Source: Owenia fusiformis
Taxonomy: Eukaryota > Annelida > Polychaeta > Sabellida > Oweniidae
Direction of reading: 5' to 3'
DNA: 64,000 bases
Assembly: GCA_903813345.2 (NCBI GenBank)
Contig: CAIIXF020000002.1
Location: 33,314,109-33,378,108, forward strand
Position numbers and translations under genes: made by a program. Below the pieces are notes generated by a model that made no database searches, was not told the origin of the DNA, and worked only from the letters and a program-made list of their open reading frames with translations. Position 1 is the first letter of the stretch. Every line of letters starts with the position of its first letter. This document shows, piece after piece, positions 11,850-22,860 of the stretch.

Positions 11850-12600
11850 ACCAGTCTTATGTGTCTTTTAGTCAGACTTTATCTTTACCTGATCACATTC
11901 ACCATAGAGCACACTAAGGCATGTACCCCTTAAAGGCATTGCGTGGTTTTAGGGGCATCTTAAAGAAAAGAGATTTTATATAGGCATCCATGACTAATGT
12001 ATTAACACTAACCCATTGTATCCAATAACTCTCTCTTGCCTGTCAAGATTACAGGTCTGTTTGAAGAATGTTCCACAGTTTCTATATTGAAATGATCTAG
12101 AGTGTGTGCCCAATTTTTATGTAGTATAGGTGACCCTCAAAATTGTTCAGATGCATAGTATCATTGTGTTGACACATCTATTTGTAGAACATGACCTATG
12201 CTGTCTAGTTCAAACATATTTATTTTAATTCTGAATAGGGGCTCAAAGCTCTATCAAACTGCTCCTGGGCAAGATTTATTCACAGGGTCTTTCCAATGTT
12301 CCATGAATGAGTCAATGGCCAAATGGCATAGTTTCCATTGGATCTCCTGACAAGTATAGCCACCAGGGACCTGTGAAACGCTGTGAAATGGTCCGGGGCT
12401 GTTGATGAGGTTAGATTTTAAGACACTTCGAATACTACGTGGTAGGTTAATGAATATGGTTACAAAATGTGACATGTCCTTAAGTCCTCATATTTAATGC
12501 CCTGGTAAATGTTGTATTTAAGTTATGTTCCAGATCGAGGGAGAATCAACTGTGGATTTTACATTGTGGAATCAAAGGGTGTATTTTTAGTATTCAAGTT
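11850..12600. other. Dispersed repeat linked to the PolB relics
   Basis: Positions 12041-12190 match 62541-62690 (for example GTCTGTTTGAAGAA followed by GTTCCA...TTTC/GTTCCTACATT...AAATGA). The short text ACTAATGTATTAACACTA at about 11994 recurs at 25589. A minus-strand ORF at 12254-12475 has no recognisable domain. Since the 62.5-kb copy lies in a PolB gene, this is probably intron or linker sequence of the same gene family. Confidence 0.5.
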
Positions 12601-12610
12601 AGGCTTCAGA

Positions 12611-13045
12611 TTAGTGATCTGCGGTATTGCCGGAAGCACCGTAATGGTGGCATTCTGGCCTAATTCCGGTACTGAAATTCCAATACCGAATACCGGACCA
12701 GACTACATTGATATTTATAATATCATCAATGCATTTGATCGTCCTTCTGGCAGCACCTTCTAAATGACGCAAAAGAAAATCAATTTTATCTTTGGGTTTA
12801 GATATAGTATCTAAGGCCACTTCCATTTCTTCAATCCAATCTTCTACTGATTTGGATGTGGTACCTGAAAATTTAGAAACTTTAGGTTTATAAGTATAAG
12901 ACCGAGGTATCTCCACTCTTATTGGTTTTCTTTGTTGTTCTCTTTGTCGTTCTTTCATTTCTCTCATATCTTGTTGAATCCTAATAAGAATATCATGATC
13001 CTTTTCATCAGTTTTGGGGACTCTTCCTGGATCTGCTTCTGCCAT
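12611..13045 (-). pseudogene. LTR-retrotransposon gag-like fragment
   Basis: A 144-codon ORF begins with a charged, Glu/Arg/Lys-rich coiled-coil-like segment (R-E-M-K-E-R-Q-R-E-Q-Q-R-K). It continues with V-S-K-F-S-G-T-T-S-K-S-V-E-D-W and F-L-L-R-H-L-E-G-A-A-R-R-T, the usual opening of Ty3/gypsy-type Gag. The last 35 codons are unrelated and come from a segment rich in inverted GGTATT/CCGG words, so the gene is truncated there. A possible 5' LTR and primer-binding site lie upstream at 15883-16690. Confidence 0.62.
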
Positions 13046-15880
13046 TCTGTATTATCTATATGTGGTCAAACTAAATATAAAATACAGATGATTAATAAAA
13101 CACAGATTGATATCCCGTTCTAAAAATAACTTTATGTTAACACTCAATATTGTAAACGACTAAATTGAGTGTAAACAACTAATTCATAAACAGCCTGATC
13201 ACTGTAGTATCCTAGAAAATGGTTGAAGTCTGTATCCAAATTCAAAGTATGTAAAGAACTGAAGTTAACACCAAGTTATGTCAACAAAATTGACAAAAAA
13301 TCAAAACTGTAAAATATAAAATGAAATACACTCTGGACCTCAAGTTGTTAAGTGTTGTACACCTAAAATGGCAGAATAAATTGAACTATCAACGTCCTCG
13401 TCTTCCTAAAAGACCAAATGATCATAGACTAGTGTTACATGATTATAGACTCCAGAGGATTAACTTCAATGTAGACCACAATGGGTTAATTTCAATATAG
13501 ACCACAAAGGGTTCATTTGTAATCCTAAAATTAAAATTTGGGTAACTCCAAGTCCAGTTGTATCTTCAATTGTAATTCTGAGAATAATTGCTTGATAAAC
13601 AGCTAAGTCCTGACATGCGCTGGCCTGTGGTCAAGGTTGTGATGACCTATAAACATCAAAGTTAATTTCACAACTCAAATATGAATTGTATGAGTAGAGT
13701 ATAGTACAAAATATTTCAAAAGAATTGATCAGTAAAATCAAAATTGTTGAAGTCAGTGTCCTACTTATTGACTGTAAAAGTCAAAGTGAGTATCTTCCTA
13801 TTTGTGTTGAAATCCTACAATATGAAATCTAAGTCACAATAATGCTCCAAGTTTCATGCAATAAACTAGTAAACCGAAGTTATTAACTCTAATGTATTAT
13901 CACGTGATGTGTGGACAGGCATGTGTATACCGAACACGGTTAGATTTTGTCAAAGTTAAAACGCGATAATATTTACCAACTATGATTCACAAGTTGCTTG
14001 ATTGAAGCTAAAAATCACTTTTTATTGCTGTGTTACACAGAGAAAGACTTTTTCCGTTTTATTGATTTCAATCCCAGGATGCAATGTTTTGGATCACTGC
14101 CAATTTTCTAAAAGCTCTCAAACTCAATAACTGTCAATCAGAATTGTTCATATGATTTCACTGTATATTGAGTTATTGCATATAATAGATGAACGGCTTA
14201 TTTTTCTATGCATTATCATTTAATCTGCAATGAACTATAATGACCTGTCTAGGTTTTATGAATTTGTGTTTTCAATGAGCAAAATATCAACATGTAGTAA
14301 ATTGGATGGTTGCCAAAATCTTACAATTCCAAATAGATTTACTGTTATGCAATACCAGCCAAAATATTTTATCCTATGAATTTAGTTTCATCAACTGATC
14401 ATGTCTTATTTGGCTTTGCGTGATCAGCAGCAGATATAAAATATCATGAGTAATTTCATAGAATAAGATTTTAGAACTCTAAAGTTTTGCAACACTGATT
14501 CACTTTATAATTTGGAATATCAGACTTAGAACTGATCTGTATCAACAAGATTTATGCAGGTTCTCAACTATCATTCAATCAATCAAGGCTTATTTGGCTG
14601 TGCTTGACTAATTAAACCACAAAAATAAAATGAGTTCACTACTATCCACTCAGAATTTTGTAAACTTGTCAAATTAGGTCAATGGATATCTAAAAACCAA
14701 CCTTATTCACTGCATGGCTAAAATTATGGATATTAGAAACAGACTTGAGAATATAAGTCTCTAGAAAATGAATTTACCTAAAGGGGTATCTAGAAACCGA
14801 ATTCACACACAGCAAATGACTTACATTTGGCTTAATGCATTTACTATAGTGCAAAATCTTATGGTCTAATCCTAAACAACGATTCTTTACAAATTAGATT
14901 ATTTTGTGAACTGTTGGGCAATATCTACCTATTAGAATTATGATGAACTTTTGAAAAAGAATTTATCAGGAAGGAAATTATGTTTAGACTGGATAATGAA
15001 CTAATAGTGAGCTAACTAATGAGGGATAAGGGACTGTTATACAACATGTAAAACTGTGCAAACTGAGTGTTTACAATTGGGAAGCAAATAAATATAATGA
15101 CACACAATTAAAATATTACATAGAACTAAAAGTTCTGAATTGTCGTTAAAACAATGAGATATCAAGTAACAATGTTCTTTTGAATATAATATTCACCAAG
15201 TAACTGTTCAATTAAAAGATAATTACCAAGGTTATGATCAATACCCTAGTCTCAACAAGCAGTTCAACATAAATTCATAGTTACCATCCTTAAATGTAGG
15301 AAGCGTGATTCTTATGAATGAAGTCCACAGCACTCCACACCCACTCTATGCAAACCAAGTAACGAAGAGCGTCAATATTACATTGTTCATATGTTTCATG
15401 GTATGGAACGAAATACACAGTTCTTGAAGTTGATGAGATTCAATAGTTATGACACCAATCTCACTGACTGTCAATATTACATTGTTCATATGTTTCGTGG
15501 TATGGAACGAAATACACAGTTCTTGAAGTTGATGAGATTCAATAGTTTATGACACCAATCTCACTGACTGTCTCTATCGATGATATGTCGGATGTTGCTA
15601 TAAGCGAGTATACTTGCTGGATAAAGTTTATTCTCGTCGACTGTTGTTGTCGCTGGTGACGTTAGATTGTGGTGATCCAAGCAGGAACTGGCTGGATGGC
15701 TCAATACGAAGTAGAGTCAGCTGATGATTATTTTAAATTTTGAAAATTCTGTGATTAAAAAGGTTCTTTAACTCTTATGAAAATTGTAATCTTGACTTGA
15801 AAGTTTGAAAACCAGGGTTTTAGCTATAATAAAGCTTAGTTAAGCCCAGAATTTCAGATCAAATATCTCAAAATTGTGAA
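13046..15880. other. Long AT-rich non-coding stretch (possible retrotransposon leader)
   Basis: No ORF or known repeat family was recognised over 2.8 kb. The short words ACCACAA(T/A)GGGTTAATTT repeat around 13470-13510. If the LTR call at 15902-16690 is right, this is an unusually long untranslated leader before gag. Otherwise it is unrelated intergenic sequence. Confidence 0.4.
15371..15569. repeat. 99-bp tandem duplication
   Basis: Two adjacent copies begin GTCAATATTACATTGTTCAT (15371 and 15470). They differ by a C/G substitution and one extra T. The duplication is recent relative to surrounding sequence and non-coding. Confidence 0.93.
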
Positions 15881-15882
15881 TA

Positions 15883-16690
15883 CCCCACTCCTGGTACCAA
15901 ATGAAGGATAGTGGGCGAGTGTATGTGGGTCGATTACAATTATTGCTTCATAGAGTCTCTTGAACCAATAATCACAAAATAAGATTTAAAATATCAATAA
16001 ATCAATTTATTTTCAATATCAAAATAGTATAAAAATATGTTTTATCAAATATAAATTTTACAGATGGACTGACTGACACAGGCAGTAAGCACACAGGGCA
16101 CACAGGCCTGGAATAAGAAATAAGAAATATTTTACATGTGTTCAACATTTATACAATAATAATTATGATTTATCGACCTAAAGAAGATTAGATCGACATA
16201 TCATGTCATATTTCAATAACATATAATACTCTATCAATTAGATTATATTTTATAACGTTTTATCACAGGCAAGAGAAATAGTTGTTTCATAACTCAATTT
16301 ATTGCACTCGTAAAATGAATATATTTGTAAAATTGGGAAACACTGATGTAAAATCTGACTGACAAACATTGTACTCTACATTCTACGACAAAATATAACT
16401 GATAATGAACAACACAATACAATACATAACTGAAAATAACAGTTTACAAAGTAACATCAAAATAGCACGATTCATGGTATATACCTTATAGGAAATGGTT
16501 TATAGGGGTTTGAAATATAGAAATAAGATTGGGGATAAAATTTGAAAGATAGGATTGGCCTAAAATAATTATAGTTGAAAATTACTAGAAGAAATGCTTG
16601 TAATATGGGATTAAATATTGAATTATGGAAGTGTTGTATATAACCTGATAGGAAAGTAGAATAAACATAATCTCCCTCCTGTTAATAACA
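15883..16690 (-). repeat. Candidate LTR with primer-binding site
   Basis: On the minus strand a segment starting TGTTATTAACAGG (16690) and ending CCACTATCCTTCA (15902) is followed, after TT, by TGGTACCAGGAGTGGGG (15883-15899). This has the TGG start and spacing expected of a tRNA primer-binding site. The TG...CA ends and the position upstream of a gag-like ORF fit a 5' LTR of about 789 bp. No second LTR copy is visible in the window, so the call is tentative. Confidence 0.38.
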
Positions 16691-16950
16691 CTTTTATAAA
16701 GATAAATGATTTAATCGCTCACACACATAAAGCAAAGACAATTAAATGTATTCAGTTGTCTACATGTGTTTTATGACGAAACCAATAGTTATATAGGTTG
16801 GTCCTCAAAATACACAAGAACGAATCAAAATTGAATTGCAATTAGCTTTGTGCACCTTGGACGTAACCTGGGTTTGTGTTTGAATAAAAAGATTATGGTC
16901 CTGTGACCATATATCATTAGACTTAGTTGAATAATCATTTTCAATGTATG
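16691..16950. other. Non-coding
   Basis: Nothing recognised; short AT-rich spacer between the candidate LTR and the zinc-finger relic. Confidence 0.5.
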
Positions 16951-16951
16951 T

Positions 16952-17330
16952 TCAAATGTTTAACCAAATTACATATACTTTTGTCATTGAAACCCTTGTG
17001 GCAAATGTCACATTTGTTGCTACATGTCTTTTCAAATGTGCATGTGTATTAAATTTTACATTTGAGGACACATGAATTTCTTGATGGTTGAAACATATAA
17101 AGTAATCAACAACGTAGAAACCATCTTCACTATTGCTTTCACATTCTATCAAGTCAAATTTTCCTATTTTCTCAATATTTTTGAAGAATTGTCTGGCTGT
17201 ATTAGGCTTTCTAAAATCCCTTAGCATTTCTTAAGAGATTGGCTCATATTCATCAGTTTTTTTTGGAAAGTCCCTTCTAACATCATCTTCTCCATGAATT
17301 TTAAATGTGTCTCTTTGACTACTTCGATTT
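16952..17330 (-). pseudogene. C2H2 zinc-finger relic
   Basis: The minus strand reads F-N-T-H-A-H-L-K-R-H. In the next frame it reads K-C-D-I-C-H-K-G-F...H-L-N-I-H, a C2H2 finger with a frameshift inside. The upstream part is a 50-codon acidic segment. PolB genes of the type found at 61.8-62.5 kb carry C2H2 fingers at their N-terminus, so this may belong to that family, although a stand-alone zinc-finger gene is also possible. Confidence 0.5.
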
Positions 17331-17905
17331 GCATCCAGTCATAGTATAGACTGTTCAATACCATAAGTCATTGTCTTCTTTCTTATACTCCATCATCATA
17401 TAAAATATCATCATCAAATATCAAGCATAGACCTCCATTTTGACCTACTTCTTATACTGTTTGCTCTATTGTGGCATCTAGGGACTACAGTTCCTAGGTT
17501 GGTTGTACAGGCTCTTCCCATTCTGTATGCATCCTGGAAGGAAGGGAGCATGTTGTTTACCTCTGCTAATCAGTTGAGCCTTCCATTTGTGATCCTTTCA
17601 TAAATCCTGCCAATGCAAGATTCAAGTGTAATCTAGGGACTACAGTTCCTCGATCTTTGTATTGATGATATCAGTAATGGATTTTTTTTCTTTAACATTT
17701 CATCAGATGCTCTTTGTTGAATACATGTTCAAAAACCTTCTTGAGAAGACAGTCTAAGTCATAATACACATAGCAAATCTGGAATGCTAAAAAATGTGTA
17801 GCTGAGATACCCTTCATATAATGATTCTGATACATAGTGTCAGTGGGTGACCAGTAGACTTGTAAAAACACTAGCATTTCCTTCAACATCTAATTCTGAA
17901 TCTAA
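17331..17905. other. No identified gene
   Basis: A minus-strand ORF at 17692-17889 (65 codons, Tyr-rich) lies directly downstream of the PolB exonuclease piece. It could be further PolB sequence, but no motif was recognised. The phrase CTAGGGACTACAGTTCCT occurs twice (about 17479 and 17634). Confidence 0.4.
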
Positions 17906-18416
17906 TGACGTCATAAATTGTTACTCTTAGTGAAAGTTATGACCCTACCTGTACTGTCCATAAATTTTTTAATAAATGTCAACATTCCCAGCCGCAATAC
18001 GTTCACATCTGACCTACAATACTCCACTGAAATAAAGTAATAGTATAAGATAATTATTCCATGTTTTGACAAGTAAACAGAATTTTAAATGTTATCCTGT
18101 CAACCCATTAATGATACTAGTGCAACTTTTAACAAAACGATGAAAACGTGAATAAGAATGTTAATTATGATTATATTGATTATGTAATATATAATACAAT
18201 AACTTATTTACCTAGTTCATTTTTGAAAACCCATGGTCTCTGGGTATTTTGGTAGTCAGTCATCATCTCAGAATGCCAATAATGACCCATTGTTTAGAGT
18301 CAGCATCCAAACTGTCCACATCAAAGTACTCAAGGTCTGGTACCAGTCCTATGTAATCATAGTTTTCCACCCTATTAAATAAGTGGGGAAATGTGCCCTT
18401 CTTTGTGTCTCCTAGA

Positions 18417-20805
18417 TTAACTCTTTCGCCCGGTTAATTCCGTATTTTCCATGTAGCTTAAACCGGTTATTTTTTTGCCGAAAATCGACGTTTTAGCAGT
18501 TATAAGTTTAAATTTCCAATCTCTCTAAAAGTACTAGACAGAATTACTTCAAATTTTCAGTGTTTATAGTAAATATATTCATTTTCCATTTCTCAAACTT
18601 TTGCAGCTTAAGTTTGACATTTAGAATACCAAAGGTGGTGTAAAAGTTAGCCAACTTATTCCATATCTACATTTTCAATACACTTAATATCAACATTTTC
18701 AATACACTGTACTTCATAAAAATGGATACTAAAAGTCATACAAATATCAGAGACAAGTAGCAGTACATACAAAGTACATTCAGTACACTTTAGTATATCC
18801 AACTATATGATATTATCAGATTATAACTGTTTGTATCAGAATAAAATCATCACATTCCGTATATAATTTGTCCTGCAGCAGCACGAAAGTTTCTATGTGT
18901 ATGATAGATTTCAAAACATGGGGCTGGATGCATAGGCATATCACACTGCCTGCAGAAGTAGGTGCATTGCTTCCTACCCCAAGCAGGATCAGTCCTGTCA
19001 CTGCACACAGTGCAGTCAGGCTTATACCTTGGGTTATCATACTTAGCGATGAAGTGTCTTCCAGTAAGACGTAATGGTTCAGGTTGTGTTGCTTTTCTCC
19101 CTTTTGTAGAAGCTGCTTTCATTTGACAATCTGCTAGTAATCCATCTATTATTTTATATCTAAAATCCTTTGATAACATCACATTACCATCTGCTTGGTG
19201 ATCTGCTTTATATAATACATAGGCATTGACACACGCAGTTTGCTGTATTCTGAAGTAGATAGGCATGTACCATTTCAAACTTTTATGTTCCACATAATCC
19301 GATTTGAAGTTGTTTTAACTGTCGAGCTAAGTTGGGCGATGTATAAAAATTGTCAATATACAGAACATGTCCCTTATCATGATACCTTCTGTTGTTGAGC
19401 AAAGATAACACTACATTTTCAGTGACTAAGTTATCAGGGTTATCAATAATGTCAACAGTAGTTTTTCCAGTGTATATTGCCTGTTCCAATAAATAACCAG
19501 TACTGCTATCATTCAGACAAAATTCTTTGATGCCCCATTTTGTGGGTTTACTGGGGATGTACTGTCTAAAGAAGACTCGGCCTCTGAAGCCAATCATTGA
19601 CTCATCAATTGCCAAAATATTTGCCTGGTTGATATGAGTTCCTGTATATTGGATTAACTATATCTAGTAGGGGTCTTATCTTATGAAGTGGGTCATATCC
19701 TGGATTTCCACGGTGAATATATGTATTGATATCATTGAAGTGAAGGAATTTAGTGATAAGTTCATATCGCTCAAAGCTCATCACTTTTGTGAAGTGTGGT
19801 GTACAACAAATCCAAGAGGTAGTTGACCAATAATCCCTAAGGCTTGGCTTAGATACAATGCCCATGGCCAATTGTATCGCTGTATATGCTCTTAGCTCAT
19901 CTACTGTCACCTCGTACCATTGTCTCAGCCGAGATCTTGGGCTGAAGTTATCAAGTCCACCAGGCACATCAAAGTGGCTGAACGCATAATTATTGGTCTC
20001 ATCTGTTATCTTTGTCAATAGTTCATCAGGATAAAATATCTTGAAATAGTCATAAGGTGTGAAATTGTCTGTATTGACGAAAACACCACCACGGCGTGGA
20101 ATATTGAATTCCTGTATCCAATTGACTTCATACGGATCAGTGGAGTCATACAAATGCCAATCATACTGGCCATTGTCTGGTGGAATTGCATGACGACGTG
20201 GTCTGTCAGGTACAACTTGATCACCACCAACTGAAAGTCAAAGCGCATATTCATAAAAATTTTGGTGACTAGGCCTACATTTCTGACATTTTTATATGTA
20301 TATATTAGGCTAGAACACATTATTCATTAGGGAAATGTACTATCTGATGATTTGGTGTAAGCCCATTTTACATTTACTTACCTTGAATAGCTTGATCTCT
20401 GTCATTTTGTAAATTTTCATTTTGATCAAAATCATTATCATCGATATCTGAGCCACTTTCAGAACCAGAATCGGCAAAGATAGCCTCTACATTATCTTCA
20501 TTTATTCTTATTCCTCTGGCAGCCATTTTTAAAAAACAAGCTAGACAATCTATCGTGAAAATAAGTAAATAGTGGCAAAATTGTTCGAATTTTACTGGAA
20601 TTTTTCATAATTTTACCGGATACGGAAGTTATGTTGACAGTTTAGTTCAGTGTAGAAATGGTAGGCACATTTTTAACCGGGAACTGTACTGGTATGCCAT
20701 CTATTTAAATGAAAGAAAATGATTTCCATAAATGTCGACCTACGGTCGCCTAACCACGTGTACCGATAAGTCGACTATAGTCACCTAACCAGCTGAAAGA
20801 GTTAA
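18417..20805 (-). mobile_element. piggyBac element with TTAA target duplications
   Basis: TTAA at 18417-18420 and 20802-20805 flank an element of 2381 bp (18421-20801). Its ends are inverted: CTCTTTCGCCCGGTTA on the left and CTCTTTCAGCTGGTTA as the complement of the right. This is the target and end structure of piggyBac transposons. It sits inside the PolB relic and carries a transposase gene on the minus strand that lacks an internal segment. Confidence 0.92.
18850..20527 (-). pseudogene. piggyBac transposase (DDE_Tnp_1_7), internally deleted
   Basis: Exon 1 (20527-20382) encodes an acidic N-terminus starting M-A-A-R-G and ends at CAAG/GTAAGT. Exon 2 starts at 20230 after TTTCAG and keeps frame. 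The catalytic domain shows A-I-D-E-S-M-I-G-F-R-G-R (first Asp, about 19610) and L-Y-I-D-N-F-Y-T-S (second Asp, about 19340). The C-terminal Cys-rich zinc-binding domain (C-T-V-C...C-R-Q-C...H-P-A-P-C-F) is present at about 18900-19030. A frameshift sits just before the first Asp (about 19625). Between G-L-C-G-T and W-Y-M-P-I-Y-F the segment with the third catalytic Asp is deleted, so it cannot transpose itself. Confidence 0.9.
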
Positions 20806-21739
20806 AGGTCTTTGTGAACTTGCTGAGTCCAATTTGACAAAAATTGAGTGAATCTTTGAATTGTACCCCAGAAAAGGGGTTTTCTAGGAACATAATCTTA
20901 CCACCTTGTTTGGTAATGATTGGTGGTTTCTTGTCATTCATGAATGGTAGTTTGTTCTCGTGTATCCAGTTTACAATAAGTTGCCCATCATAACCTAAAA
21001 GTATAGTTAACGAACATCTATATGCAGATGCATAAATGGTCAGTGAAGAATTTATTTTTTCTGTTATTGAAAAAAGTCACTATGAATCTATTAGTAACAT
21101 AACTTATGGTTCATTCCGTGGATTTATAGTAATTTTTTGATAATTGATGATCAAAATTTTTTAAGCTACTATGTAATATATAAATGTGAAAGGTTACCTT
21201 TAAAATTATGAGCTATGCATATGTATCCAAGGTTGGCCGTAGTAAGTGCCCATGTACAAAACTCTGTCATACATTGGTCTCCGAATTTGAATTATTCACA
21301 TCAGTGGCAGCGTCCGCTATATGGTCACCGGATCTTTGACCATCATTATCTAAAATTCAGCATATTCATAATAGTTACGTATGTTGTTAAATTAATCTAC
21401 ACACATCTATTAACTTTACATACTTTATACTATTAGACATTTATACGTACCGTTGCTCTCCTGTTTCTTGAAGTATTTTTCTGCTTGCTTTTTGAGACCA
21501 TACGTTACTTTGACATGGCACCTGTGTTCTGAATTGACCTCCTTTTTACAGTAAAGACAGCCCATATCGTAGCACACATGTTAGTGTTGTGGCTCCCATT
21601 TCTCTATCAGTATATATTACATATATTTAACCTCACTATTGCCATTGAATAATCTCTTAAAAAGTGATAATTGTTTGTACGCACCGGTATTTTGAACTTC
21701 CTTTGCCAAACATTAGTATCTGGTACTGATCCTTGAGGT

Positions 21740-22848
21740 ATGATTGGAATTTGTCAAGATCAATTAAAGTACAAAAGTCATCCGGTCCATCAGGGATGTT
21801 CACCCCTGCGTCATGGTGTAATTTTCTTGCCCTATACTATAGAAGAAGTCATCAACAACATAATGTGCTGCAAAGCTAAGGCAATGACAGTCGATAGTTC
21901 AGTCTGCCATATCGTATGGAAGTTAAAAATGAAATTCGCTGAGCCCATAAGATGTGCAAGAATATTCGGTATCGTAACACAACTAATGGGGGCGCTAAGT
22001 CTACATTGTTCCTACCTGATAAAAGTCTACGATGACGGCACAAGCACACACAGTGTGTTTAGAAATCCAACAGGAGTCTACACCCACAATGATTGTGAAT
22101 TCAATTTTGACAGATGCGATGGGTTGCTGATCAGGATTTCACCTAGGAAAATTAAACGGGGTGAAGAACATCCAGCAGCGGTCCTGATGAGAATCATCAA
22201 AACTTTTTCTTGACAATGTAAATTTACTTAAAGTGAAAGATGAAGAGGACATTAAAATTGAACACATTTATATCTGTATGAATTTAATCATGATGAGGAC
22301 TCCAATACATCTGGACACTTTGCTGCCTCCACAGTGGTACTGGGTTTTTGCGGATGCTAACAACAATGTAGGCACCCTACATGAAGCCCGAGGGGCACCA
22401 AGATGCCCCGGTTTCTACTCTAAATTATTTGTTAAACCAACCGAAGCATAATGGAGCGGCACAAATTTAAACAACAGCTTTCATGTCATAAAGGAGCGCA
22501 GCTAAATGACACTTCTGTTTCAAAAATAAATGTTTTTTCATTTTGGTTTACAGGACAGGATGATGGAGAATATTTTGACATGAACTGTGTATTTGTAGAC
22601 CGTAATGATTAAAACCAATTCTTGTTGCAATAGTGTCATATTAAACCACTTCTTAATGAAAGATACTAGACCAGTGACCAGAGATTTTGGTAATTTCATT
22701 TGTAACGAATATATATGGGTCCAAGCTAACATAAAAATGTGTACTTGCCAGTTAAGCGGGTCATTCACAATGACCTGCTTATGAATAGTTTTGCAAATGA
22801 TATTATGCCTCAAATTTGTGAGCAGAATTCCCAGGTTTTCAAAATTTA
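21740..22848 (+). pseudogene. Orphan gene family X, copy A
   Basis: An open frame 21740-22213 and later pieces to a final stop at about 22848 align with 54830-55842 and 25995-26800. Shared blocks are W-K-L-K-M-K-F-A-E-P-I-R, G-A-L-S-L-H-C-S-Y-L-I-K-V-Y-D, a C-E-F-N-F-D segment, H-P-A-A-V-L-M-R-I and the ending P-Q-I-C-E-Q-N-S-Q-V-F-K-I. The family is not recognised. It looks like an all-beta, non-secreted protein of about 400 residues without membrane segments. Frames shift at about 22215 and beyond 22450, so this copy is broken. It lies divergently beside a PolB relic. Confidence 0.55.
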
Positions 22849-22860
22849 AGTCAAAATCTC

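Larger units (their letters stand above)
17910..21600 (-). pseudogene. Polinton-type PolB exonuclease region, split by a piggyBac insertion
   Basis: Four pieces appear in order on the minus strand. (1) A Cys/His block C-Y-D-M-G-C-L-Y-C...H-R-C-H (about 21470-21600) ends at a GTACGT donor. (2) An exon with acceptor TTTTAG begins Y-D-G-Q-L-I and contains G-G-K-I-M-F and F-K-D-S-L-N-F, the ExoII-like block (20806-20998). (3) After the piggyBac element, T-F-P-H-L-F-N and V-E-N-Y-D-Y-I-G (18250-18416). (4) E-Y-C-R-S-D-V, the ExoIII-type block (about 17990-18030). Piece 2 runs in frame into piece 3 once the transposon and one TTAA are ignored. The presence of splice-like sites is unusual for a mobile-element polymerase. 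Confidence 0.78.

Noticed and set aside
12611-12720. Inverted GGTATT/CCGG-rich stretch at the end of the gag-like ORF, possibly a hairpin or terminator
   Set aside because: The pieces are short and imperfect, and no symmetric stem of useful length was found. It marks a junction rather than a defined structure.
22538-22813. Minus-strand 91-codon hydrophobic ORF
   Set aside because: The plus strand of this segment belongs to family X copy A, sharing its C-terminal motif; the minus-strand reading is a shadow.
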